A DNA stretch of 64,000 nt from Diplonema papillatum (GCA_030068145.1 JAPJBO010000100.1:186001-250000), one strand, 5' to 3'; positions 31,352-40,847 are shown, counted from the stretch's first letter. Numbers and translations are program-made. The notes: generated by a model not told the origin, from the sequence alone.

Positions 31352-32551
31352 TCACTCGCCGGCCGCCTTCCCTTCACTGTCCTCGCCGTCCTCTTCTGCG
31401 CCGTCTTCCTTTTCGGCTCGCTTTTTCGCCCTTTTGCGGGCCCGCTTCGACTGCCGCTCCTTCTTGCCCGCCTCTTTGGCGGCTCCTTCACGCTCTGCCA
31501 GGCCTACTTCCTGCAGGGCCAGCCCGGCCGTCTGCCGCTCGGTCTCCGCGTCTCTGGCGCGATCATTCTCCATCGTCTGCTGCGCGTACGCCGCGTACGA
31601 CGCCGTCTTCGACTGCCCAGCCCGCACCGTCTCCCTGTCTTCGCCCGCCGTCGACAAGATGGAGTGCAACGCGCCGAGCGTGCCGCGCTGCGGGGCTGCT
31701 CCGCTTTTCCCGGCCGCCGGCGCGTTTTTCTTGGCCCCGCCCAGCGCCGGCTTCCCGGCTGCTTGCTGCTGCTGCTTGCCCCGGCCCCCTTCCTCCGGGG
31801 CCGCGACCGCCGGGCGGAACGCCTTCGGCGCCGCTTCGGACACCGCGTGGACGTTGCCGGCCCGGCCGAGGTGCGAGCCGCCGCCGTAGATGGACAGCAG
31901 GTCCCCCAGCGACGGCGTGCCCGGTTTCCCGTCTGCTTGCCCGTTGTCCAGCGGGGCAGGGTGGTCGGTGAGGTCCGGGTGGGTCAGAGGGTCCTGGTGG
32001 TACCCGGGGCCGCGGTCGTCGAGACGGGCAAAAAAGTACCTTTTTTTCGCGCCGACGAAGGCGGCGCTCGCCACGAAGGCCTCGGGCGACGCGATGATCG
32101 CGGCTGTCGCAAGGCTTTGCAGGTCGGCCGCCGTCTTCCGCTTGTCCGGGCTCGGCAGCGCCTCCACCTTCGGGGAGTCCGTGGGGTCTGCTGCGGGGAG
32201 GGCTTGTGCGGTGCCGGTGAACATGTCGCGGGAGTCCGGGGCGGCGTAGAGTGTTTCCGCTTCTTTCACGAGGTTGAGGTTCGTGACCAGGATCCCGTCG
32301 TCGTGGTAGAGGCAGGCGGCCGGCTTCCCATCGAACAGCGCGGCTCCCGCTGCGGCGAGGAGGCCGTCGAGGGTGTAGTCCGCCAGCTCGTGCGTGGCGA
32401 CGACGCACGCGTGCTCCGGCTTCTCCGGCTTGCCGTTCACCCGGACGATCACCGTCTTCTCGTCGCGCGCCTCGCCTCCCTTGTGCCGTTTTCGCTTCGT
32501 CGCATTGCCCCTCTTCTTTCCGCTGCCACTGAAACGAAGATCGCCATCCAT
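31352..32551 (-). CDS. Doublecortin-like domain protein with basic/acidic tail (399 aa)
   Basis: Single-exon frame from ATG 32551 to TGA 31352. Residues 1-30 are Lys/Arg-rich. Residues 32-105 fit a doublecortin (DCX) fold: 'TVIVRVNGKP', a helix-forming 'LDGLLAAAGAAL', then the typical 'CLYHDDGILVTNLNLV' and 'AETLYAAP' (DCX pattern L-Y-x-x-D-G-x-x-V). DCX proteins bind and stabilise microtubules, in protists often in apical or flagellar structures; that role is inference. The middle is Ala/Pro-rich with a short Gln run. From about 335 the chain is strongly helical and charged, ending 'KKRAEKEDGAEEDGEDSEG'. Partial copies of the gene surround it: the 3' end downstream, and the promoter plus first ~110 codons upstream, separated from it by the inserted 4.25-kb element. 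Confidence 0.7.
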   Translation of the reverse strand: MDGDLRFSGSGKKRGNATKRKRHKGGEARDEKTVIVRVNGKPEKPEHACVVATHELADYTLDGLLAAAGAALFDGKPAACLYHDDGILVTNLNLVKEAETLYAAPDSRDMFTGTAQALPAADPTDSPKVEALPSPDKRKTAADLQSLATAAIIASPEAFVASAAFVGAKKRYFFARLDDRGPGYHQDPLTHPDLTDHPAPLDNGQADGKPGTPSLGDLLSIYGGGSHLGRAGNVHAVSEAAPKAFRPAVAAPEEGGRGKQQQQAAGKPALGGAKKNAPAAGKSGAAPQRGTLGALHSILSTAGEDRETVRAGQSKTASYAAYAQQTMENDRARDAETERQTAGLALQEVGLAEREGAAKEAGKKERQSKRARKRAKKRAEKEDGAEEDGEDSEGKAAGE

Positions 32552-32779
32552 GCTCCCTTGTCCCCAGGGAGGGCAGACCTAAGAGGGTTGAAGTATGGCT
32601 AAAGATAAAGTGGTGTCACCTGAGGGGGTAATCTCAGGGCCGGAGGAAATTGAAGTTTTCGTTTGGTACTTCTTACAAGATGATATGGGGGGGGGGAAAT
32701 CTTAGTTTCGTGTTCAGGCGCTACTTGCCTCTAAGTGTTTGATTGATTTGAGGGGGGGGGGGGGGGGGGCGGGAATCTG

Positions 32780-32935
32780 CACGACGCACTAGTAAGGTAC
32801 ATAACTTGTGAAAATAACTAGTTATTTTATAACTAGTTATATTTGATAACTTGTGACTAGCACGAGCTAGTTATATAACTAGCTCGTGCTAGTTATATAA
32901 CTAGCTCTGCTAGTTATATAACTAGCTCCTAGGGT
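32780..32935 (+). repeat. Left terminal palindrome array of the 4.25-kb element
   Basis: After CACGACGCACTAGT come degenerate half-sites, two of them with the other element's hexamer (ATAACTTGTG at about 32800 and 32846). Three perfect CTAGTTATATAACTAG palindromes follow at about 32867-32930, separated by CTCGTG or CTCTG. Confidence 0.9.
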
Positions 32936-33398
32936 ATTTTACGGGTGAAATGCATTGAAATACACCATCACTAAACAGCTACCACAGCTCGAAAGACACA
33001 AAATAACAAGAAAACAGCAGCCTCGCAGGGAATGTGCCAGCAGGACCAAGAAGGGAAGTCTGTTGTTACAAACTGAGGCCGTGGAAAATCAGAATGTTCC
33101 ACACGATACTTCGTCTGATGCACTCCTATGAATGTGTGGACGCAGAAACTCTGCGGGCACATGGGAACTAACTGCCGAGAACCGGGCGCGACTGGGACTA
33201 TCACTCAACGCATGCGCAGAGCGGATACGGATCGTGAAGGAAGAAACTGGGTTGCTATGCGCCGAGGCTGCCGCATCGTGGCTCCTATTATGCAAATTCT
33301 CTCACTTGTAACTTGCTCCTCATGGTATTTTACGGAGAAATGCACTGAAATACTGCCCACTGAACGGCGACCACAGCTGATATACACGAATAATCAAA
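32936..33398 (+). repeat. Element leader with internal direct repeat and degenerate ORF copy
   Basis: GGTATTTTACGG ... GAAATGC at 32934 recurs at 33322. Segment 33130-33290 (GACGCAGAAACTCTGCGGGC, GGGACTATCACTCAACGC) is a decayed copy of 34752-34880, the start of the 82-aa ORF. The leader therefore contains a duplicated, broken piece of the element's own coding region. Confidence 0.8.
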
Positions 33399-34430
33399 AT
33401 GAGCAAGCGCGCACGTGAGACAAAGGCGAAGACACCCGAGAAGAAGAAGCAGAAGTCCGGCGACTTGGAGCCGGACGCGAATGCCAAGACGGACGCGAAC
33501 ATCGTGGAAGACTTCGTGGAGTTGTTTTTGATGGTAAAGGAGGGAGAGGAGGTCCAACACGTGCCTTTGAAGGCACTGGTGGGACAGCTTTTTGGTCTCT
33601 CGTTGTCAACGAAGAATGGCATCCTCGGCAAGGCTATTGCCGCAAAGTTTCCTGCGCTCAAGGCGCTGAAAAACCAGACCCAAACAATTGGCTCAAAACT
33701 CTATTCGCTGCGGGTGAAAATGAACACCGACTTGGTGTTCCGCGGTGTCGGGCTCCGCAAAAAGCTGACGGCCACGGCGAAGGACTCGGAGGCGTACCAC
33801 CGATTGAAGGCGGCTACGGTAGGCGATGTCAACCTGGAAACGGTTGACTTGCCGTCCTTATACAAGTGCAAGACGGCATCGGGGGCTATTACTCCCGCTG
33901 CTGCTGTCACAGGGACTCGCAGAAACAAGTGGCCGGACATCACTGTCCTGGGGAGGAAACAGGTGCGCGAAGAGGGTGTGGACGTCACCTACTTCTGCAT
34001 CGTTATCGAAAGTGGGTGCAGTGTCGTGTCGACTGTGCACCCACCGACGCTGACAGGCAACCGGCTGGATTTCACGTTTCTTCGTGAACGTCCGTCGGAG
34101 CACTGTGAGGCTGGTTTGTACACCGGAAGCTACACCCTCCCTCCAGACGTCATGATCGACAGTGTCCGGCCCCTGCAGGTCCGGGGGGCTAGCGGGGGAT
34201 TTGCAACCTTTGTGAACTTTCCCCTGTCGAGGAAGAAACATAGCGTGAGCCTGCAGCCCGGTGACTGGCGCAGCAATCCAGATGTCGTGGGGCTTTTCTC
34301 CGACTCGGGGGACGACGCTGATGGCATCGAGGATGAGGACGACGACGACAAAGACTCTCAAATCAAAGCCGACGTGGAGGATGATCCTGATGCCAGCGAC
34401 AATGAGAGCGTGACGTTTGTTCCCAACTGA
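33399..34430 (+). CDS. Element protein 1, basic N-terminus and acidic tail (343 aa)
   Basis: Intact frame from ATG 33399 to TGA 34430. Residues 1-25 are Lys/Arg-rich with a probable nuclear localisation signal ('KTPEKKKQK'). Residues 35-130 are helical ('VEDFVELFLMVKEGEEVQHV'). A beta-rich central part follows at about 180-280 ('VTYFCIVIESGCSVVSTVHP'). The last ~45 residues are almost pure Asp/Glu ('EDEDDDDKD'). I recognise no family and see no catalytic motif. A nuclear DNA- or chromatin-binding role is inferred only from composition. It is the first of three co-oriented ORFs in the element, starting 12 bp after a copy of the repeated leader segment. Confidence 0.75.
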   Translation: MSKRARETKAKTPEKKKQKSGDLEPDANAKTDANIVEDFVELFLMVKEGEEVQHVPLKALVGQLFGLSLSTKNGILGKAIAAKFPALKALKNQTQTIGSKLYSLRVKMNTDLVFRGVGLRKKLTATAKDSEAYHRLKAATVGDVNLETVDLPSLYKCKTASGAITPAAAVTGTRRNKWPDITVLGRKQVREEGVDVTYFCIVIESGCSVVSTVHPPTLTGNRLDFTFLRERPSEHCEAGLYTGSYTLPPDVMIDSVRPLQVRGASGGFATFVNFPLSRKKHSVSLQPGDWRSNPDVVGLFSDSGDDADGIEDEDDDDKDSQIKADVEDDPDASDNESVTFVPN

Positions 34431-34751
34431 AAACCTTTTTGTTTTTGCAGCACCAAAATCAGATCATCCTTTTTATTTTGTACTCCGTTTTTTGAGCAAA
34501 CCAAGGTACAGGCACATCACATACCGGTAAGCAACATTGACACTTTGCGGGTTACGTAAGCAACTTTTAAAACTTCGCTGGTCACAACAGTTTTTGATGA
34601 GTAGGATGCGGTCTTCCAGGTTCCTCGTAGGGAAGTGTCGAACGAGGAAGGAAATTTATTGTTAGAACCAGACCATGGATACCACTTGAAATCTTCCGCA
34701 GGACAAAAAAAATACTCCATTCTTTCCTGGCCAGCTTACACTCTTAAGAAG

Positions 34752-35000
34752 ATGGACGCAGAAACTGTGCGGGCAATTGGGAAGATAATAGCCGAGAACC
34801 GGACGCGATTGGGACTATCACTCAACGCTTGCGCAGAACTTGGACGGATAGTGAAGGAAGAAACTGGGATTGCGATGGGGCTGTCGCAATCGGTCGTGGC
34901 CAAGGCCGGCGAAGACTTCAAGCTGATGGCAGGTAGGGCCCTGGGGAATATCGCGGAATCCCTCCAGTTTTTATTGCAAATTTCCGTTCAAGACGTGTAG
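34752..35000 (+). CDS. Element protein 2, small helical protein (82 aa)
   Basis: Frame from the first in-frame ATG at 34752 to the stop at 35000; the open frame extends upstream to about 34635 without an ATG. The protein is short and helical ('ETVRAIGKIIAENRTRLGLS', 'ELGRIVKEETGIAMGLSQSV'). The spacing of helices could suit a helix-turn-helix, but no family match can be claimed. The stop is 25 bp before the next ATG. A decayed copy of its first ~45 codons lies in the leader at 33130-33290, which suggests this segment was once duplicated in the element. Confidence 0.5.
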   Translation: MDAETVRAIGKIIAENRTRLGLSLNACAELGRIVKEETGIAMGLSQSVVAKAGEDFKLMAGRALGNIAESLQFLLQISVQDV

Positions 35001-35025
35001 GGAGGCTCCCTCCGTGATTATATTC

Positions 35026-36588
35026 ATGGACGCGTACAACACGGGGAATGCCTTTCGCTCTCGGAGCTCCAGGCAGCGGCTGGCCATCTCCCTCTCGGCT
35101 GGGAGGACTGCGACACGCTTTCTTACAGTTTGTGACAAGCGAAAGCCGCAGTTCCACGAATGGTGGATATTCAACGCCTTGCCGCAGCTGACGCAGATTC
35201 AGACGGGCAGTTTCAGCAAAGGGAAGCACGCAGCCTCTGTACAGCTGTTTCGCTTCGGCGGGGATCATGCGGAGCTGTGGTCGCTGTTCAGTGGTGTTGG
35301 CGGTTCTGGCCATCGTAGTGCGTTTTGTACGACGGCTGCCGGTGACTGGCTAGAGCAACTGCACGCCTGCGAGAGGCTCAGCCTGCAAGAGATGCATGCA
35401 GCCGGCTATACATGCCACATCGCGCAACGGTTCCTGCAACCGTGCTTCACGATGACCCCGGCCCTGCACGACGTGAAAGGGATGATACGCCTCATTGTGC
35501 AGACGCTTCCGCACGCAGCAGGGATAGAGCTCGCTGTCATCGGCAGCATTGGCAACAACATGACAGGCTCCCAAGCACGCAAACTGCTGGCTGCCCTGAT
35601 AGCGCAAACGCAAGGGAACCAGTTGACACTGTGTTCCCTCATGGATGTTCTCGTGTTCTTTCGCTATCAGGACATACCTGTGCGCTTCTTTTACGCAGAC
35701 ACTCCAGACAGCCAAATTGTGAAGTATTTTTTGTTCAGTTTACTGAGCTACCACGCACTCATCTTTGTGCTGGAGTGGGCCAATCCCGGAGTCACTCGTT
35801 CAGCTTATGCCCACAGTATGAGTCACTGGTTTGATGTTCAGGATGCCCATCGGTTGGTGACATCTGATGAAGCGTTCGAGCAGATGAATGGTGAACGCAA
35901 ACGATGGGTGGCGTGCACGTCTCAACAGACGATGGAACGTGACTTGCAAGTGTGCGAGCTTCAGCACAAACACTTCGACAAAAAAGGTCAACGCACTCCA
36001 CTACCGGAGCTTACACCCCCCGCAGCAGGAATACCGAGACTATTTGAGTACGACACTTTTCATTTTTGCATCTGCATTGTTCACAGGGGGAAAAATGCCA
36101 CGACAAACTTAGTTGCGCGTCTCAAAAATCTGGGCCTTGGTGCGCACGTAGGTCGCAGAACGCGCTGGGGAATAAAATTCAATGCGACCCCGGGTGTTGA
36201 AACTAGTGAAATAATGTTTTGCGTTTGTGAGGAAGCCCCCTGGAAGCTTCGTCCTCCTGAGAGAGAGAAAGACAGCGCCGAAGTGGCTGAATCGGAAAGC
36301 AGTGATAGCAGTGAAGGCGAGGCGCACTCTTGTATCATATGCGGAAGGAGCTTCAGTCGGGTGTACGGTCTGTACGCACACTACGACTCTCAGCACCGCC
36401 CTGCCGTGACATGTGAGTGCAAGGAAGACTGTCCCGCCTGTGCGAAGTCTGTACTAAAACGTGGCTTGAGCCAACATATCTTGTACAACCATGCAAGTCT
36501 ACTGACAAAGACGAAGTGTCCTCTGTGTCTTGAGAGCTTTTCCTCCGCAAGACTAAGAGACTCGCACATGAAGAAACGCCATCTGTGA
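35026..36588 (+). CDS. Element protein 3, C-terminal triple C2H2-type zinc fingers (520 aa)
   Basis: Frame from ATG 35026 (the open frame begins at GTG 35014) to TGA 36588. The first ~400 residues are a mixed alpha/beta domain that I cannot assign ('GIELAVIGSIGNNMTGSQAR', 'VKYFLFSLLSYHALIFVLEW', 'YDTFHFCICIVHRGKNATTN'). An acidic Ser-rich linker follows at about 410-432 ('AEVAESESSDSSEGE'). Three finger-like units end the chain: 'CIICGRSFSRVYGLYAHYDS' (436-458), 'CPACAKSVLKRGLSQHILYN' (470-490) and 'CPLCLESFSSARLRDSHMKK' (499-520). Because the ends of the element carry repeated palindromes, the fingers are good candidates to bind them. If the element encodes its own recombinase or replication initiator, this is the most likely ORF, but I see no known active-site motif. 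Confidence 0.75.
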   Translation: MDAYNTGNAFRSRSSRQRLAISLSAGRTATRFLTVCDKRKPQFHEWWIFNALPQLTQIQTGSFSKGKHAASVQLFRFGGDHAELWSLFSGVGGSGHRSAFCTTAAGDWLEQLHACERLSLQEMHAAGYTCHIAQRFLQPCFTMTPALHDVKGMIRLIVQTLPHAAGIELAVIGSIGNNMTGSQARKLLAALIAQTQGNQLTLCSLMDVLVFFRYQDIPVRFFYADTPDSQIVKYFLFSLLSYHALIFVLEWANPGVTRSAYAHSMSHWFDVQDAHRLVTSDEAFEQMNGERKRWVACTSQQTMERDLQVCELQHKHFDKKGQRTPLPELTPPAAGIPRLFEYDTFHFCICIVHRGKNATTNLVARLKNLGLGAHVGRRTRWGIKFNATPGVETSEIMFCVCEEAPWKLRPPEREKDSAEVAESESSDSSEGEAHSCIICGRSFSRVYGLYAHYDSQHRPAVTCECKEDCPACAKSVLKRGLSQHILYNHASLLTKTKCPLCLESFSSARLRDSHMKKRHL

Positions 36589-36847
36589 GGGGAGAGAGCG
36601 GTGTTAGCTTTGTTCTCCGACCATCTGTCTCCTTCTACAGCTCTGTAAAGCATTTCTGTTCAGATCGATTACCTCAAGACGCTTCTTGCTTCACCGTTCC
36701 GCTAAGGTGAACACAACGAAGAGACAACCGAGACAGCCGAGCAGATAGCAGAAAAAGCGGGCCAGGATACCTAGTCCGAGTGATATACACGTCCTTTTTG
36801 ACTCAACTCAATGCAGTTTCACTGTATTTCACTGGTTATTCTGCTGG
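36589..36847 (+). other. Element 3' non-coding segment
   Basis: About 260 bp between the last ORF and the right palindrome array. CAGTTTCACTGTATTTCACT and nearby strings loosely echo the left leader. No gene is visible. Confidence 0.4.
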
Positions 36848-37028
36848 GAGAGCTAGTTATAAAACTAGCAGAGCTAGTTATATAACTAGCAGAGCTAGTC
36901 ATATAACTAGCAGAGCTAGTTATATAACTAGCACGAGCTAGTTATATAACTAGCTCGTGCTAGTTATAAATTTCACTAGTCATTGAGCTAGTTAATAACT
37001 AGCAAAACTCCATAACTAGTGCGTCGTG
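36848..37028 (-). repeat. Right terminal palindrome array of the 4.25-kb element
   Basis: Five copies or near-copies of CTAGTTATATAACTAG separated by CAGAG or CACGAG, then degenerate half-sites and the terminus ACTAGTGCGTCGTG. One copy reads CTAGTCATATAACTAG. Confidence 0.9.
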
Positions 37029-37217
37029 TGGGGGGTTGGGAAAAGGGAGCCGCGGATTGCAAAAGCGCGCTTGGAAGTGGTTGTGTGCTTGGTCCTATCT
37101 ACACCGTGTTTCGGTCCTTTGCGGCACACGAAAATAGGTGACCATCGTGTCCTCACAGGACAGCTGGTGAGTTTGGTTTGCCAGGCTGCTGTGCGTAGCT
37201 CGTCGCAGCCGGCGGGG

Positions 37218-37562
37218 TCAGCTGCAGGGAGGGCGTTGGCGTGCCGGTGAACACGTCGCGGGAGGCGCGGCGTAGAGTGTGTCCGCTTCTGTGACGAGGT
37301 TGAGGTTCGTGACCAGGATCCCGTCGTCGTGGTGCCGGTTTCCCGTCAAACAGCGCGGCTCCCGCTGCGGCGAGGAGGCAGTCGAGGGTGTGGTCCGCCA
37401 GCTCGTGCGTGGCGACAAACGCACGCGTGCTCCCTCCGGCTTGTCGTTCACCCGGACGATCACCGTCTTCTCGTCGCGCGCCTCGCCTCCCTTGTGCCGT
37501 TTTCGCTTCGTCGCATTGCCCCTCTTCTTTCCGCTGCCACTGAAACGAAGATTGCCATCCAT
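37218..37562 (-). pseudogene. Broken 5' copy of the doublecortin-like gene, unit 1
   Basis: Begins 'MDGNLRFSGSGKKRGNATKR' as in the gene, then loses frame within the DCX domain after 'VRVNDKPEG' and runs into repeat sequence. It has no middle or C-terminal part. Confidence 0.85.
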
Positions 37563-37894
37563 GCTCCCTTGTCCCCAGGGAGGGCAGACCTAAGAGGGTT
37601 GAAGTATGGCTAAAGATAAAGTGGTGTCACCTGAGGGGGTAATCTCAGGGCCGGAGGAAATTGAAGTTTTCGTTTGGTGCTTCTTACAAGATGATATGGG
37701 GGGGGAATCCTGGGGGGTTGGGAAAAGGGAGCCGCGGATTGCAAAAGCGCGCTTGGAAGTGGTTGTGTGCTTGGTCCTATCTACACCGTGTTTCGGTCCT
37801 TCGAGGCACACGAAAATAGGTGACCATCGTGTCCGCACAGGACAGCTGTGTGAGTTTGGTTTGCCAGGCTGCTGTGCGTAGCTCGTCGCAGCCG

Positions 37895-38248
37895 GCGGGG
37901 TCTGCTGCGGGGAGGGCGTTGGCGTGCCGGTGAACACGTCGCGGGAGGCGCGGCGTAGAGTGTGTCCGCTTCTGTGACGAGGTTGAGGTTCGTGACCAGG
38001 ATCCCGTCGTCGTGGTGCCGGTTTCCCGTCAAACAGCGCGGCTCCCGCTGCGGCGAGGAGGAGGCCGTCGAGGGTGTGGTCCGCCAGCTCGTGCGTGGCG
38101 ACAAACGCACGCGTGCTCCCTCCGGCTTGTCGTTCACCCGGACGATCACCGTCTTCTCGTCGCGCGCCTCGCCTCCCTTGTGCCGTTTTCGCTTCGTCGC
38201 ATTGCCCCTCTTCTTTCCGCTGCCACTGAAACGAAGATTGCCATCCAT
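37895..38248 (-). pseudogene. Broken 5' copy of the doublecortin-like gene, unit 2
   Basis: Same start and same frameshift as unit 1, with an extra AGG triplet in the GGCGAGGAGGAGG stretch. It continues into the spacer shared by all units. Confidence 0.85.
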
Positions 38249-38579
38249 GCTCCCTTGTCCCCAGGGAGGGCAGACCTAAGAGGGTTGAAGTATGGCTAAA
38301 GATAAAGTGGTGTCACCTGAGGGGGTAATCTCAGGGCCGGAGGAAATTGAAGTTTTCGTTTGGTGCTTCTTACAAGATGATATGGGGGGGGAATCCTGGG
38401 GGGTTGGGAAAAGGGAGCCGCGGATTGCAAAAGCGCGCTTGGAAGTGGTTGTGTGCTTGGTCCTATCTACACCGTGTTTCGGTCCTTCGAGGCACACGAA
38501 AATAGGTGACCATCGTGTCCGCACAGGACAGCTGTGTGAGTTTGGTTTGCCAGGCTGCTGTGCGTAGCTCGTCGCAGCC

Positions 38580-38944
38580 GGCGGGGTCTGCTGCGGGGAG
38601 GGCGTTGGCGTGCCGGTGAACACGTCGCGGGAGGCGCGGCGTAGAGTGTGTCCGCTTCTGTGACGAGGTTGAGGTTCGTGACCAGGATCCCGTCGTCGTG
38701 GTAGAGGCAGGCGGCCGGCTTCCCATCGAACAGCGCGGCTCCCGCTGCGGCGAGGAGGCCGTCGAGGGTAGTCCGCCAGCTCGTGCGTGGCGACGACGCA
38801 CGCGTGCTCCGGCTGCTCCGGCTTGCCGTTCACCCGGACGATCACCGTCTTCTCGTCGCGCGCCTCGCCTCCCTTGTGCCGTTTTCGCTTCGTCGCATTG
38901 CCCCTCTTCTTTCCGCTGCCACTGAAACGAAGATCGCCATCCAT
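38580..38944 (-). pseudogene. Broken 5' copy of the doublecortin-like gene, unit 3
   Basis: The closest copy to the intact gene: it keeps 'VRVNGKPEQPEHACVVATHE' before shifting frame at the position of 'LADYTLDGLL'. The open frame then runs through the spacer to 38276 (222 codons), but the protein after residue ~60 is out of frame relative to the gene. Confidence 0.85.
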
Positions 38945-39224
38945 GCTCCCTTGTCCCCAGGGAGGGCAGACCTAAGAGGAAACCGAAGTTTTCGTTTGGT
39001 ACTTCTTACAAGATGATATGGGTGGGGGGGAATCCTGGGGGGTTGGGAAAAGGGAGCCGCGGATTGCAAAAGCGCGCTTGGAAGTGGTTGTGTGCTTGGT
39101 CCTATCTACACCGTGTTTCGGTCCTTTGCGGCACACGAAAATAGGTGACCATCGTGTCCGCACAGGACAGCTGGTGAGTTTGGTTTGCCAGGCTGCTGTG
39201 CGTAGCTCGTCGCAGCCGGCGGGG

Positions 39225-39723
39225 TCAGCTGCAGGGAGGGCGTTGGCGTGCCGGTGAACACGTCGCGGGAGGCGCGGCGTAGAGTGTGTCCGCTTCTGTG
39301 ACGAGGTTGAGGTTCGTGACCAGGATCCCGTCGTCGTGGTGCCGGTTTCCCGTCAAACAGCGCGGCTCCCGCTGCGGCGAGGAGGAGGCCGTCGAGGGTG
39401 TGGTCCGCCAGCTCGTGCGTGGCGACAAACGCACGCGTGCTCCCTCCGGCTTGTCGTTCACCCGGACGATCACCGTCTTCTCGTCGCGCGACTCGCCTCC
39501 CTTGTGCCGCTTTCGCTTCGTCGCATTGCCCCTCTTCTTTCCGCTACCACTGAAACGAAGATCTGCTGTTGGTAGCTCGCACGCGTGCCCCGGCTTCTCC
39601 GGCTTGCCGTTCACCCGGACCATTACCGTCTTCTCGTCGCTCGCCTCGCCTCCCTTGCCGCTTTCGCTTCGTCGCACTGTTCCTCTTCTTTCCGCTACCA
39701 CTGAAACGACAAACGCCTTCCAT
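39225..39723 (-). pseudogene. Broken 5' copy of the doublecortin-like gene, unit 4 with internal repeat
   Basis: Contains a second partial copy of the first ~50 codons at 39565-39722, fused to the unit. GATCACCGTCTTCTCGTCGC and its variant CCATTACCGTCTTCTCGTCG appear ~135 bp apart. Frames are broken as in the other units. Confidence 0.8.
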
Positions 39724-39725
39724 GG

Positions 39726-40815
39726 CTCCCTTAAGGTTTCTCGGCGTTTCGTTTTGGTCCGTCTTTACACGTAAGGATGAGAGAGAGAGGGTTGCAGGAG
39801 TGCGTCTGTTGTGTGCTCGGTCCTATCTGCGCCGTGTTTGCGTCCTTTAAGCACGGACACATGAGGCGGACCGTCGGCGCGGAACCTGAGTCACAGGACA
39901 ATAGGTCTATCAGGCGGCTGTCAAGAGCTCGTCGGCCAGGACCACCCCACCCATCTTGGAGAGAAGGCGACGCGACGGTGGAAACGGATCATTCATCGAG
40001 TTTCCTCCATGATGATAAGAGACAAATATCCAGAAACAACGGACAGGCCCCCTTCCTGCTGCCAAGATGAACCGGCACCCTTTGTGGGATCTGATGACAC
40101 CTTCACCCGAAAAGCGCTCTTGCGTGACACGTGCATCGTCAGCCCATGTTCTCATGGGACACAGACTGGATTAAGTTGCGGCATTTGACAATTTGACACG
40201 TAAGAAAAGCGGGAAGAAACGTGGCTGAAACGACTTTGGAAAACTGATTCACGGACGCCGTGGGTCAAAGAGTAACGGAAGCGCGGGCGGGCTGCTATTG
40301 GAACCAATAACGCCACCGGTCCCTTCCCCCCATCCCTGCAGGTGACCCTTTTTCATTTTTTTCTTTTTGGGTGTGATTGTGTGGATCGAACTGGAAAAGG
40401 TACAACAGCTGCGTCGACGAAATCGGCAGCCAAGAATACCTCGTACAAGACTGTTTTGTGTGTTCTTTTCCCCCTGTTTTTTCATTCGTCTTTTTTTGAT
40501 TCCGGCGTTTTTCCATTCGTCCGAGGGCAAAACTTCCGTCGTGAGGCGTTGATCCGTGGGCAGGCAGCGTGCATGACTGACCATAGGTGTGCACTCAGCC
40601 ATCACAGGGCCTCAGATCTCGCTACTTGACCTGACACAGCTGCCTCCCAGAAGGCCGCAGCAGTAACCTTCGCAATGAAGGCACGCGCGGCTGAGTGTAT
40701 GTAGGCGATCCATACAACAGCTGCATCAGACGCAGCTTCATCCGAGAGCTCGCTAGGGGAGGTGACGCTGCTCACCTGTCAATCTCACAACTGACTGCTG
40801 CCCCTTCGGGAGGCT

Positions 40816-40847
<32 letters not shown>

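Larger units (their letters stand above)
32780..37028 (+). mobile_element. 4249-bp palindrome-ended element with three ORFs, type unknown
   Basis: The ends are perfect inverted repeats: CACGACGCACTAGT at 32780-32793 and ACTAGTGCGTCGTG at 37015-37028. Both continue inward into arrays of the palindrome CTAGTTATATAACTAG. Inside are ORFs at 33399-34430, 34752-35000 and 35026-36588, all plus strand and of lower GC than the host genes. The element interrupts the tandem array of doublecortin 5' copies. Uninterrupted units read GGAATCCTGGGGGGTTGGG where this one reads GGAATCTG, element, TGGGGGGTTGGG, so at most a 2-bp (TG) target duplication is visible. A related end occurs at 62950. No DDE transposase, tyrosine recombinase, HUH endonuclease, polymerase or reverse transcriptase is recognisable. 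Confidence 0.85.
37029..39725 (-). repeat. Tandem array of four ~690-bp units (doublecortin gene promoter plus 5' coding copies)
   Basis: The start-codon landmark (ATGCTCCCTTGTCCCCAGGG on the plus strand) recurs at 37561, 38247 and 38943, with a diverged one at 39722. Periods are 686, 696 and ~779. The same landmark is at 32549 in the intact gene. Each unit also carries the upstream segment GGGTTGAAGTATGGCTAAAG ... GTGGTGTCACCTGAGGGGGT, so the presumed promoter was copied too. Units 2 and 3 are almost identical. Confidence 0.92.

Noticed and set aside
30977-32602. 541-codon plus-strand frame over the doublecortin-like gene
   Set aside because: Antisense shadow of a GC-rich gene; composition is Leu/Arg/Pro-rich and it runs through the CTG tract.
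36848-37028. Repeated palindromes as a CRISPR array
   Set aside because: Spacers are 5-8 bp and repetitive, the context is eukaryotic, and the inverted end structure explains them.
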